The translations under genes and the position numbers were made by a program. A model generated the notes under the pieces. The model saw nothing but the letters and a program-made list of their open reading frames with translations. It made no database searches and was not told the DNA's origin. From Hymenobacter sp. DG25A (GTDB lineage: Bacteria > Bacteroidota > Bacteroidia > Cytophagales > Hymenobacteraceae), in assembly GCF_001280305.1 (NCBI RefSeq), contig NZ_CP012623.1, forward strand, positions 806,001-870,000: DNA of 64,000 bases, written 5' to 3'. Positions within the stretch are counted from its first letter, which is position 1; every line of letters begins with the position of its first letter. Below, in pieces: positions 11,101 to 17,397 of the stretch.

Positions 11101-11177
11101 CGGCCGTGGGCATGTACTATCTGCAACTGGAAAGTGGGCGGAAGCTGAAAACCCAGCTGAAGCTTTTGCGGCAGTAA
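5154..11177 (+). CDS. Giant secreted glucose/sorbosone dehydrogenase-like protein with repeated modules and T9SS sorting domain
   Basis: A 2007-residue exported protein. The ATG at 5154 opens a good signal peptide (MKNRFSLLFLFLALTYW...LLAQ); an in-frame ATG-like start 63 bp upstream would place residues before it and is less likely. Domain order: a PQQ-dependent glucose/sorbosone dehydrogenase-like beta-propeller (about residues 25-530, with HGLLGFALHPQF, GDVGYMTWEEV and NLGWPLYEG); a PKD domain (about 530-620); an Ig-like segment (to about 725). Four copies follow of a ~165-residue beta-sandwich module starting ATWKYLDNG and containing YGDGDEATVVSYG and RDDGxxVYVNGTEVYR, interleaved with five PKD/REJ-like modules (PVANAGADKSITLP). 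The last ~85 residues (VYPNPSADGRF...) are a type IX secretion sorting domain, so the protein is probably attached at the cell surface or released. Likely role: carbohydrate binding or oxidation outside the cell. The substrate is unknown. Confidence 0.93.
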   Translation: MKNRFSLLFLFLALTYWQPLLAQAPVSGFTSTTLSTGWDEAVGLTFNKSGSQMFVWERPGRVWVVENGQKSLLLDIREEVGAWNDHGLLGFALHPQFDTNGYFYVFYLVDRHYLINYGTSSYNPTANDYLSATIGRLTRFKATKTASGYSVDPASRKMLIGSTKTNGLISTARGHVTGSLVFGTDGTLLVSTGDGASGSTTDFGSGSNTYYTQSLADGTMRQKENIGSFRAQMVDCLSGKILRIDPETGAGIPSNPYYDANDPNAPRSKVWALGMRNPFRMSLRPGTGSTNPADANPGTLYVGDVGYMTWEEVSVVDKPRTNLGWPLYEGLTVHDPFMNNKISNTDAPNPLYNTGGCTQQYFYFQDLIKQATPTGIATFPNPCNTSQNIPATIPTFVHTRPLVDWNHNASGPSRTGTFSGSTATTANIGASGSPVSGPQFGGSSVSGGVFYPYTDFPAPYANSYFFGDYVSGWMRNMTVDAANKPSAVGNFVNSNCVVVYMATSPAEKGLYYVNFYPSEIRKITYNGANLPPVAVASSDKTYGPSPLAVQFTGSNSSDPEGQPLSYLWTFGDGTTSTQANPSHTFTAPSSAPAKFSVTLKVTDSQGNTAQAALTISPNNTPPQVTITSPPDGTLYSLAGNTTYQLRASVTDAEHSSSKLYYQWQTFLHHATHEHPEPIDTARETTTTVEPLGCVDEEYYYRIELTVTDAAGLSTRKEVRLNPDCGSATNNTLVAYGATWKYLDNGSDQGSNWRGSSYDDASWKSGPGQLGYGDGDEATVVSYGSNASNKYITTYFRKSLSISNAGAYTSFTGNLKRDDGAIVYVNGTEVYRSNLPTGAITYTTRAAGATDDGATAQTFTIPSSAFVSGNNVIAVEIHQSDPVSSDMSFDFSLTGLSSGGSTNQLPVANAGADKSITLPTSSVSLDGSATDADGSIASYSWSQVSGPNTATFSSKTVATPTVSGLVAGSYVFSLTATDDKGGMSPADQVTVTVNSSSSTNNTLVAFGATWKYLDNGSNQGTSWRGSSYDDASWKSGPSQLGYGDGDEATVVSYGPNASNKYVTTYFRKTINLADISTYTAFSASVKRDDGVVVYVNGTEVYRSNLPTGTITYTTLAPGPASDDGATAQTFSIPVSAFVTGTNVIAVEMHQNDVVSSDLSFDFSLTGTGSGGGSTNQLPVANAGADKSITLPTSGVVLDGSATDSDGSIASYSWSQVSGPNTATFSSKTVAAPTVSGLVAGSYVFSLTATDDKGGVSPADQVTVTVNGATATGSLVAFGATWKYLDNGTNQGTNWRGSSYDDASWKSGPGQLGYGDGDEATVVSYGPNASNKYVTTYFRRAITLADISTYTAFSASIKRDDGVVVYINGTEVYRNNLPAGTVSYTTLAQTQAPDDGATAQAFSIPVSAFVTGTNVIAVEMHQNDVVSSDLSFDFSLTGTGSGGGTTNQLPVANAGADKSITLPTSSVNLDGSASDADGSITAHSWSQVSGPSTATFSSHTVASPTVDGLVAGSYVFSLTATDDKGGISPADEVSVTVNAEVVNQAPVAHAGSDKSITLPENSLSLDGSGTDTDGSIAAYAWTQVSGPNTATFSSTSAAGPTVSGLIAGSYLFSLVVTDNGGLASPADEVSITVNAQASNQPPVANAGADKTITLPTSSATLEGSASDADGSVAAYAWSQTSGPNTATFSSSTEAAPTVSNLVAGTYVFSLTATDNEGSSSTPDEVTVTVNEEPVSSSLIAFGASWKYLDNGTNQGNKWKSKSFNDANWKSGPSELGYGDGDEATVVSYGPNANNKYITTYFRKSISIANAGAYSSYSASIKRDDGVIVYVNGTEVYRNNMPPGRISNASLAAVATDDGATPISFTIPTSLFVSGTNVVAAEIHQENVSSSDISFNLSLTGVAATVAARTVASLTTKAATAPSAAGISVYPNPSADGRFNIGLTEPLQGEVTYTLLSPLGARIATGRLLLAAPTATLFLNFSHEMPAVGMYYLQLESGRKLKTQLKLLRQ
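7337..10340 (+). repeat. Intragenic tandem modules (beta-sandwich plus PKD-like), ~816 bp period
   Basis: Within the giant gene, beta-sandwich modules begin near 7337, 8146, 8965 and 10350. PKD-like modules begin near 7855, 8670, 9482, 9775 and 10060. The first two sandwich+PKD pairs are spaced 816 bp apart. They share a 69-bp stretch that is identical at 7845-7913 and 8661-8729, indicating recent duplication or gene conversion. The third pair is diverged at the nucleotide level. The fourth sandwich module (from 10350, just beyond this span) is the most diverged. Confidence 0.9.
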
Positions 11178-11208
11178 GGCCCGCCTAATATTCTGTGCCT
11201 CATAACGA

Positions 11209-11252
11209 AAGCCCGGATTGCCTAGCCTACCCAGGAAAGGCGGTTCGGGCTT
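11209..11252 (+). terminator. Terminator after giant secreted protein gene
   Basis: Arms AAGCCCGGATTGCC (11209-11222) and GGCGGTTCGGGCTT (11239-11252) pair with a few G-U or mismatched positions and are followed by ATTTTTC. It lies 32 bp after the stop codon. Confidence 0.75.
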
Positions 11253-11441
11253 ATTTTTCAGGCAGATAAAGTAAGTATTTGGCCGTGGGGAAGGAGGGCC
11301 CCGCGCCGTTACAAACTCCTGACTGGCCATAGTCGGCCGGTTTTTCGTACATAGTGGGCTTTAACCTGCGCCATTTCCTCGCGTAGGATAATTCTCACCC
11401 TCGCAGGCTCTTCTCATTGCCTGCCCACCTACGTTGCACGC

Positions 11442-11483
11442 ATGGCCAAACGCACTTCTAAAAAGCCCCCCCCGAGGCGCTGA
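11442..11483 (+). other. Out-of-frame N-terminus with C8 homopolymer (apparent frameshift)
   Basis: An ATG at 11442 reads MAKRTSKKPPPRR and then stops at TGA 11481-11483. Codons 9-11 fall on a run of eight C (11466-11473). The next reading frame, entered exactly after the C run, continues EALIENPPVDSGAAAPTPK into the large ORF that follows. One extra C (nine) would fuse the two parts into one protein. This could be a sequencing or assembly slip, a phase-variable tract, or a slippery site for frameshifting or transcriptional slippage. Confidence 0.75.
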
Positions 11484-11536
11484 TCGAAAATCCGCCTGTA
11501 GATTCGGGAGCCGCTGCCCCCACACCCAAAGCGCGG

Positions 11537-12322
11537 GTGAAAGCCAAGCAACTGGTCCCCAGGAATGATGCTGATACCAGTGGCAAGTCGGAAGCCCTCC
11601 ACCATATAGATTCCATTACCCCGGAGGCCGTAAACGAGCGTTTAGAGCTGATTTTTGAAGGGCTGCGGCAAAAATCCACCGCCAAGCAGGCTATTTACCG
11701 CAATACTCTGGCCGCCTTTGATCTGCTGCGCAAGGTTTCGCGGGAGCTGGTGGTGGAGCTGAGCGGCAAGCTCACGCCCGTAGACGCCAGCGTGGCCATT
11801 GAGTATGTGCCCGTCAATGAAATGGAGTTTCACATCCGGTTTTCCGGCGACCTGCTCATTTTTGTGCTGCACTCCAATATTGTCACCTTCCCCGATGACT
11901 ATGGCCCTATGCGCACCGACTACGTGGAGGCAGATTTCCGCCGTCGCTTCTTCGGGCATATTATGGCCTATAACTTCATGGCCGACAGCATTAAATACCA
12001 ACGCATGAACGACCCCGGCTACCTGGTAGGCCGCCTGCTCATCAACATTGATAGTCACTACTTCCTGGAAGGCGTGCAGCAGCTGGAAATGCCCGATCTG
12101 GATATGTCCGATAACTTGGTGACTTCCGACGCCATGAAGCTGTTTGTGGAAAGCGCCATGATTGCCGCCGTCAACAACGACCTGATTGCCCCGCCGCTGC
12201 CGGAAATCCAGAAGATTACCGTCAAGCAAAAAATAGAAAATCAGCAGGTAAGCCGCGGCAGCAAAGTAGGCTTCAGCTTCTCGCACCAGCAGCGCCCCGG
12301 CGTAGATGGCCTGATTTACTAG
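11537..12322 (+). CDS. Conserved hypothetical protein; N-terminus probably begins upstream across a frameshift
   Basis: As read in a single frame the product starts at a GTG (11537) and has 261 residues. No ATG exists in frame before residue ~95 and no good start precedes the GTG. The frame is nevertheless open from 11462, and its upstream part continues naturally from an ATG at 11442 if one base is inserted in a C8 run. The natural protein is therefore probably ~293 residues with a Lys/Pro/Ala-rich head. The body has no signal peptide, no transmembrane segment and no motif I recognise. It is acidic to neutral with many conserved-looking aromatic residues (EFHIRFSGDLLIFVLHSN, RRRFFGHIMAYNFMADSIKY). 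Function unknown. Confidence 0.75.
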   Translation: MKAKQLVPRNDADTSGKSEALHHIDSITPEAVNERLELIFEGLRQKSTAKQAIYRNTLAAFDLLRKVSRELVVELSGKLTPVDASVAIEYVPVNEMEFHIRFSGDLLIFVLHSNIVTFPDDYGPMRTDYVEADFRRRFFGHIMAYNFMADSIKYQRMNDPGYLVGRLLINIDSHYFLEGVQQLEMPDLDMSDNLVTSDAMKLFVESAMIAAVNNDLIAPPLPEIQKITVKQKIENQQVSRGSKVGFSFSHQQRPGVDGLIY

Positions 12323-12345
12323 TGACTTATCAGCCGAAACCCACC

Positions 12346-12384
12346 AACCAAAAAGGCTTTCCAATACGGAAAGCCTTTTTGGTT
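12346..12384. terminator. Bidirectional terminator between convergent genes
   Basis: A perfect 17-bp inverted repeat: AACCAAAAAGGCTTTCC at 12346-12362 and its complement at 12368-12384, with loop AATAC. A/T tracts lie on both sides. It sits between the stop of the hypothetical gene and the stop of trpS and can serve both strands. Confidence 0.9.
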
Positions 12385-12407
12385 GAGTACCATAGTCGGA
12401 AACGGAC

Positions 12408-13385
12408 TTAGCGGCGCAGATAGCCTACTTTCTCGCGCACCTTATTGAGTACTTCGGAGCCATAGGCCTGGGCCTTGCGGGCGCCTTCCGCCAGGCGGGC
12501 ATCTACCTCGGGCAGGTTGTTCATGTAGAAGTTGAACTGCTCCCGCTCGGTGGCAAAGCGGCGCATAATCACTTCAAACAGGGCTTGTTTGGCGTGGCCA
12601 TAGCCGTAGCCGCCGGCCAGGTAGCGCTGGCGCATGTCCTCCGTTTCGGCGGGCGTGGCCAGCAGGGAGTACAGCTTGAAGGTGGTATCGGTATCGGGGT
12701 TTTTGGGTGCTTCCAGCGGGGTGCTGTCCGATACAATGCTGCGCACGGTTTTGAGCAGGGCTTTTTCTTCGGCGAATATGTCGATGATGTTGCCGTAGCT
12801 CTTGCTCATTTTCGCTCCGTCGAGGCCCGGAATGGTCATAAGCTGCTCATCTACGCGGGCCTGAGGCAGCACGAAGGTTTCGCCGTAGCGGTTGTTGAAG
12901 GCCGAGGCAATGTCGCGGGCTATTTCCAGGTGCTGAATCTGGTCTTTGCCCACGGGCACAAACTCGGCATCATACAGCAGAATATCGGCGGCCATGAGCA
13001 CGGGGTACGTAAACAGGCCCGCATTCACATCGGAGAGCCGGTCGCTTTTGTCCTTGAATGAGTGCGCGTTGGCCAGCATGGGGAAGGGCGTGAAGCAGGA
13101 GAGGTACCACGTCAGCTCCGTTACCTGCGGCACATCCGACTGGCGGTAGAACAGGTTCTTCTCCGTATTGAAGCCACAGGCCAGCCATGCGGCCGCTACC
13201 GCGTAGGTGTTTTGCCGCAGCGTTTCCGCATCGCGCACCGTGGTGAGCGAGTGCAGGTCAGCAATGAAGTACAGGGAGTCATTGGCGGTGTTTTTCGACA
13301 GCTCAATGGCCGGAAGAATGGCACCCAGCAGATTGCCCAGGTGCGGGCGGCCAGTGCTTTGAATGCCGGTAAGAATGCGGGACAT
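12408..13385 (-). CDS. trpS: Tryptophanyl-tRNA synthetase
   Basis: Charges tRNA-Trp with tryptophan in the cytoplasm; a class I synthetase of normal bacterial length (325 residues). The HIGH-like motif is seen as RPHLGN at residues 12-17 and the KMSKS loop as KMSKSYGN. The Trp-pocket segments (GIQSTG at the start, FIADLHSLTT, and GKDQIQHLEIARDIA) are also present. The start codon is unambiguous because MSRILTGIQ is the usual N-terminus. The gene is followed by a strong bidirectional terminator and preceded by a small secreted-protein gene 18 bp upstream on the same strand. Confidence 0.97.
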   Translation of the reverse strand: MSRILTGIQSTGRPHLGNLLGAILPAIELSKNTANDSLYFIADLHSLTTVRDAETLRQNTYAVAAAWLACGFNTEKNLFYRQSDVPQVTELTWYLSCFTPFPMLANAHSFKDKSDRLSDVNAGLFTYPVLMAADILLYDAEFVPVGKDQIQHLEIARDIASAFNNRYGETFVLPQARVDEQLMTIPGLDGAKMSKSYGNIIDIFAEEKALLKTVRSIVSDSTPLEAPKNPDTDTTFKLYSLLATPAETEDMRQRYLAGGYGYGHAKQALFEVIMRRFATEREQFNFYMNNLPEVDARLAEGARKAQAYGSEVLNKVREKVGYLRR

Positions 13386-13403
13386 AGAAAGTTGTAAAGA
13401 CGT

Positions 13404-14015
13404 CTATTTAAAGGGTTGCCCCGTGTTCAGGGCGTGAACGAAGGCCTGCAGGTTGCCATGCCATATTTTGCCTTCGGTAAGAAGTTTGGTTAGATCCGGC
13501 CGCGCAGTAACATATGCCCCGAGCATAGATTTGATGGCAGCATTTTCTTTCGCTGAGTTATTACCACGGATGACGGTTGGGGTGCTATAGCTTTTGGCGC
13601 CGCGCAATAACTGCACTGCTTGTGGAAAGCTGCCAGCACCCATGCTCGTTGGGGATTTCACGGTGTATTCGTAACGCATCAACAGAACCTGCCCGCTATC
13701 CAAAAGTGCTACGAACACCTCATCAACAATTTCTCCCGAAAAACCCGAGTTGATTTCAAAACCACTGGCAGTCCGGTAGCGCTGCTGCTCTATTTTGAAG
13801 CTGTAAATGTCCTTCGGGGTCAGTTTACTGGTTTTCCCGTCTTTGTCTTTTGCAATCAGTAGTTTGTCGTTCTTGAGCTTCAGCTGCGCGGTGTGCTGCA
13901 CCTGACGGCTTTTGTCGAGAATATAAGCGCCCGGCTTAAAGTTATTGAACTGGGCAAATAGTAGTTGGGGTATAAACAGCCCAATAAAGGCGAGAAATAG
14001 AATAATGCGCATCAA
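13404..14015 (-). CDS. Secreted protein of unknown function
   Basis: A 203-residue protein with a strong N-terminal signal peptide (MMRIILFLAFIGLFIPQLLFAQ). The mature region is lysine-rich with beta-prone stretches (QLKLKNDKLLIAKDKDGK), without cysteines or any motif I recognise. The coding sequence looks more AT-rich than neighbouring trpS. It lies 18 bp upstream of trpS and 33 bp downstream of the transporter gene on the same strand, so the three may share a transcript. No function can be assigned. Confidence 0.78.
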   Translation of the reverse strand: MMRIILFLAFIGLFIPQLLFAQFNNFKPGAYILDKSRQVQHTAQLKLKNDKLLIAKDKDGKTSKLTPKDIYSFKIEQQRYRTASGFEINSGFSGEIVDEVFVALLDSGQVLLMRYEYTVKSPTSMGAGSFPQAVQLLRGAKSYSTPTVIRGNNSAKENAAIKSMLGAYVTARPDLTKLLTEGKIWHGNLQAFVHALNTGQPFK

Positions 14016-14048
14016 GACTTGTCAGAAGAGACTTTAAATAATACCAGC

Positions 14049-14816
14049 TTACACGCTAACATCCGCCACTGCTTCCTGCTGCAGTTCCGTGGTTTCTTCT
14101 TTACCCAGATACCGGTCAATCAGGAAATGGGCCACGTAGAGTAGTGGGGTAAGCAGAATAGCCGCTGCGAATTTATACCAGTAATTGGTGTTGGCCACCC
14201 GTAGCACCTGGTCAAAAGACCAGTTGCCAAACAGATAGAATGCCACAAACAGCACCACAAACGAATCAACCAGCTGCGAAATAAGCGTGGAGCCCGTAGC
14301 GCGCAGCCACACCATGCGGCTGCCCGTAATGCGGCGCAGTGCCTGAAATACGGTGGCATCCAGTACCTGACCAATCAGAAAGGCTACGATGGAGCCTGTG
14401 ATAATGCCCAGGCCCTGCCGGAAAATGCTCTGGTAGGCAAAATTAATGTTGAAGGGCCGGCCCTGCGCATCCACCTTGTTCACATCCAGCCAGAAAGCCG
14501 CCGGGGGCAGGTGCGTGGTGAGCAGAATAATCAGGAAGGCATAAAGAATCAGCGCTACCGTCAGAAAGCTGACGCGTAGCACGCCTTCCCGCCCAAAGTA
14601 TTCATTGATAATATCGGTGGTGATGAACACCGCGGGCCAGATCAGGACGCCGGCCGTCAGGTCGCCGGGAATAGCGACGGGGATGCCCAGCAAGGCATTG
14701 GCCGAGAAAATCTTCACTCCAATGATTTCCGCCAGCAGCGCATTTACCACAAAAATGCCGCTCAGAACCAGATACAGCTGCTGTTTTTTACGCGCAAAGG
14801 AGGAGACGGGGTGCAT
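14049..14816 (-). CDS. yhhQ: Queuosine precursor transporter (YhhQ/VUT family)
   Basis: An inner-membrane importer of queuine or preQ precursors for queuosine modification of tRNA. The 255-residue product has about six hydrophobic segments. Family sequence features seen are NALLAEIIGVKIF near residue 25, PAVFITTDIINEYFGREGVLRVSFL, the extended loop PPAAFWLDVNKVDAQGRPFNINFAYQSIFRQG characteristic of Bacteroidota members, and LISQLVDSFVVLFVAFYLFG. Family knowledge supports the substrate; no queuosine biosynthesis gene is nearby. The start precedes a basic stretch (ARKKQQ) before the first membrane helix. Confidence 0.9.
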   Translation of the reverse strand: MHPVSSFARKKQQLYLVLSGIFVVNALLAEIIGVKIFSANALLGIPVAIPGDLTAGVLIWPAVFITTDIINEYFGREGVLRVSFLTVALILYAFLIILLTTHLPPAAFWLDVNKVDAQGRPFNINFAYQSIFRQGLGIITGSIVAFLIGQVLDATVFQALRRITGSRMVWLRATGSTLISQLVDSFVVLFVAFYLFGNWSFDQVLRVANTNYWYKFAAAILLTPLLYVAHFLIDRYLGKEETTELQQEAVADVSV

Positions 14817-14903
14817 GGTGCATAGGGGGGTATGAGTCGTTCAGCATGGAGCGAGGAATCGGAGTACACGCTACCCGGATTCCGCACGCATTGACAGAAG
14901 ATG

Positions 14904-15839
14904 TTAAACCAGAATGGCCGTGGTGGGCACACTGACAATCGTGCCTTCCAGCGCCAGCTGCGTGTTGGAAAACTCCGTGCGGGCTTCGCGCAGCAGGGGT
15001 TCCAGGTCGCGGTAGCGGGAGGAAAAGTGCCCGATGAGCAGTTGCCCAACGTCTGCAATCCGGGCCAGCTCGCCGGCCTGGCGGGCGGTGGAGTGCAGCG
15101 TTACCGCGGCCCGTTCCCGGAGTTCCTCCAGGAAAGTGGCTTCATGGTAGAGGATATCCACTTTGTGCACCATCTCAGCCATAGAAGGGGTGAAGACGGT
15201 ATCGGAGCAGAAGGCATAGCTGCGGGCGTGTTTGGGCGGGCCGGCCACATCGGCGTGGCGCACCAGTAAGGCACCCGTAGTCTCATCTACCACATCTTCG
15301 CCTTGGGAAAGCTGGTGCAGCTGGGGTGGGGTGAGGCCAGCGGGCAGCAGCTCCCGCACCAGGGAGCGGCGGCGCGGCTGCTCCCGGAACAGGTAGCCGC
15401 AGCACGGAATGCGGTGGTGCATGGGCATGGTATGCACCGTTACGTTACGGTCCTCATACACCAGCAGGTGCTGGGCGGGGTCAATCAGGGTGTACTCCAG
15501 CTCAAAGCCCAGCTCGGTGCCGGAGTGGCGAAATTGCGTGGTCAGGACTTCATCCAGGCCGGCGGGGCCAAACAGGCGAAGCGGCTCGGTGCGGCCCTGC
15601 AGGTGCATGGTGCCCAGCAGGCCAAACAGCCCAAAGAAATGGTCGCCGTGCAGGTGGCTGATAAAGATAACCTTGAGGCGGTGGGGACTGATCTTGTGCT
15701 CCAGCAGCCGCCGCTGCGTACCCTCGCCGCAGTCCAGCAGGTACAGCATGTTGCCCACGGTCAGAACTTGGGCCGTGTGATGACGATTGGGAACCGGCGT
15801 GGCCGAACCACTGCCTAGTATTCTTAGCTCAAACTCCAA
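14904..15839 (-). CDS. rnz: Ribonuclease Z
   Basis: Endonuclease that matures tRNA 3' ends; a metallo-beta-lactamase-fold zinc enzyme. The metal-binding motif is SHLHGDH with H62, H64, D66 and H67. Further ligand regions are MPMHHRIPCCGY and, near the end, IGHFSSRY. The N-terminus (ELRILGSGSATP...R) is the canonical family start. At 311 residues it has normal length. It is transcribed away from a long inverted repeat that terminates the neighbouring STAS gene. Confidence 0.96.
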   Translation of the reverse strand: MEFELRILGSGSATPVPNRHHTAQVLTVGNMLYLLDCGEGTQRRLLEHKISPHRLKVIFISHLHGDHFFGLFGLLGTMHLQGRTEPLRLFGPAGLDEVLTTQFRHSGTELGFELEYTLIDPAQHLLVYEDRNVTVHTMPMHHRIPCCGYLFREQPRRRSLVRELLPAGLTPPQLHQLSQGEDVVDETTGALLVRHADVAGPPKHARSYAFCSDTVFTPSMAEMVHKVDILYHEATFLEELRERAAVTLHSTARQAGELARIADVGQLLIGHFSSRYRDLEPLLREARTEFSNTQLALEGTIVSVPTTAILV

Positions 15840-15890
15840 GGCGGCTGTGGGCTACCGCTACTAGCGGCTGTGTGCGTGGGGAATAAAAAA

Positions 15891-15946
15891 AGCTGTTGGC
15901 CGTTAGCTGTCAGCTTATAAAAACTAACAGCTAACGGCCAACAGCT
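15891..15946 (-). terminator. Long inverted repeat, terminator of the STAS gene
   Basis: A perfect 20-bp inverted repeat (15891-15910 and 15927-15946; arm AGCTGTTGGCCGTTAGCTGT) with a 16-nt loop. On the minus strand it is followed by a T-run, 14 bp after the STAS stop codon. Confidence 0.85.
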
Positions 15947-15960
15947 CTAAGCATAAAAAG

Positions 15961-16335
15961 CTATTCTTTGCTCGTCAGGTCACGCTCAATGGCGTGCAGA
16001 AAAATGCGGTCAATGCCTTCTTCCACGGTAGGCAGAATGTTCAACACCGACTCCAGCTTGCTGATGGTGATGAGCTTCATAACGTGGTCCTGCAGGCCGG
16101 TAAGAACCAGCAAACCGCCAGTGGAGTTGCACAAACGGTTGGCAATCAGGATAGAACTTAAGCCTGAGGAGTCCGTGTACTTCACATTGGTGAGGTCCAG
16201 GATCAGGTTGTTGATCCCCTCGGCATTCAGTTTCACAAACTCCGATTTCAGGTCAGGCGCAACGGTGGTGTCGAGCTTCTTCTCGTCAATCGTGATGATT
16301 GTGTAAGTTTCTTTTTTATCAATCGTGTACTTCAT
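15961..16335 (-). CDS. STAS-domain protein, anti-sigma-factor-antagonist type
   Basis: A single STAS domain of 124 residues. In SpoIIAA-like proteins this domain relays a signal through reversible serine phosphorylation by a partner kinase. The phosphorylation loop is seen as YTDSSGLSS, with S57 in the position of the phosphoserine. The preceding strand ILDLTNVKY is typical. No anti-sigma kinase, phosphatase or sigma factor gene is adjacent, so its partner lies elsewhere. A weak -7-like element (CGAAGGTA on the plus strand, 16368-16375) lies upstream of the start. Confidence 0.9.
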   Translation of the reverse strand: MKYTIDKKETYTIITIDEKKLDTTVAPDLKSEFVKLNAEGINNLILDLTNVKYTDSSGLSSILIANRLCNSTGGLLVLTGLQDHVMKLITISKLESVLNILPTVEEGIDRIFLHAIERDLTSKE

Positions 16336-16406
16336 GCCGTCGGGAAATTCGGTGGTTGCGAGAGTTGCGAAGGTAGTAAAAAAAATGGTTGTATAAAGCG
16401 GGTGAA

Positions 16407-17249
16407 TCAGCGCCGGCCCGACTTACCCAGCCCGAAGGTAAGGCTTGCCCAGGCACTTTGCCAATCGGCCGTTTTAGCGTCCGGATGCCGGTGCATGCGG
16501 ACGGCCGTTATCAGTACTTCTACCGGCGTTGGGGGCAGGCGCACCAGCACGCGGCCCTCCCCAGAGGTATAAACATGCTGCACCGTGGCCGGCTGAGCGG
16601 CGGGGCCGGCTTTCAGCCAGATATGCACCAGCTGGCCACGCGCCGGAAGGCCGTTTTCCAGCACCCGCACCGTAATGGAGGTGCCAGGGCGCAGGGCGTA
16701 GGGGTTCTGTTCGGGCACTAATTCCAGGGCCTGGCCCAGCACCGCATTGAAAGGCCCGGCAGTGGCCGTGCCCACCTGCACCAGGGTTTTGGCGCAGCGG
16801 CGGTAAGCCTCGCGGGCCGGTTTATCCAGCTGCTTGCGCCGTTGCCGCGTCAGCAGCACTTGGTCCAGGCCTTCTGTTTTCAGATAGTTGTTAAAATCGG
16901 TGGCCGTCTGGGTCAGGCTGGCCTCGGTGCTGGTGAGGCCGATAAGATGCGTGCCCGACTCGTTCAGGGCCAGCGTGGTTTGCAGCGTGTCCTGCTGGGT
17001 AGCTACCTGGGTAAGGTCTGTGGTATCGTTGGGGGCATAATGGAGCAGCTGCGCCACCCGCTGGCTGTTGCCGGTCCACCGCTCACCCTTAAACTGCTGG
17101 CCGATGAGGCGATACACATACACGGTAGCGCCCGGCGAAACATGGTATTGGCTGGGGTGCAGCCAAAAATCATTGCCCAGCGCAACCTGGCCCAGCAAAA
17201 AAGCCGCGTAAAGCATCAAAACCTTAGAAAAGCGGGGGAGGGGATGCAT
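16407..17249 (-). CDS. Exported DUF4198-like protein
   Basis: The 280-residue product has an N-terminal signal sequence ending near LGQVALGNDFWLHPSQY. The mature start, with an early FWLHP motif and a later Ig-like beta-sandwich (GTSITVRVLENGLPARGQLVHIWLKAG... VYTSGEGRVLVRLPP), matches the DUF4198 family. Members of that family sit near metal or TonB-dependent uptake systems. Here no transporter neighbours it. The role is probably periplasmic, and metal handling is only an inference from the family. Confidence 0.78.
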   Translation of the reverse strand: MHPLPRFSKVLMLYAAFLLGQVALGNDFWLHPSQYHVSPGATVYVYRLIGQQFKGERWTGNSQRVAQLLHYAPNDTTDLTQVATQQDTLQTTLALNESGTHLIGLTSTEASLTQTATDFNNYLKTEGLDQVLLTRQRRKQLDKPAREAYRRCAKTLVQVGTATAGPFNAVLGQALELVPEQNPYALRPGTSITVRVLENGLPARGQLVHIWLKAGPAAQPATVQHVYTSGEGRVLVRLPPTPVEVLITAVRMHRHPDAKTADWQSAWASLTFGLGKSGRR

Positions 17250-17397
17250 GCGGAAAGGGAGCTGGCAGGAAGCTGAAAGATACCACCAAAGTACAAGATG
17301 ATGGCATTTTCGAAAAAAAACCAGCTTGGACTTAACAAGCAGATATACGCAAGAGTATTATGTTTGTTTAATGTTCAACCATAAAAAGTTAAACAAA

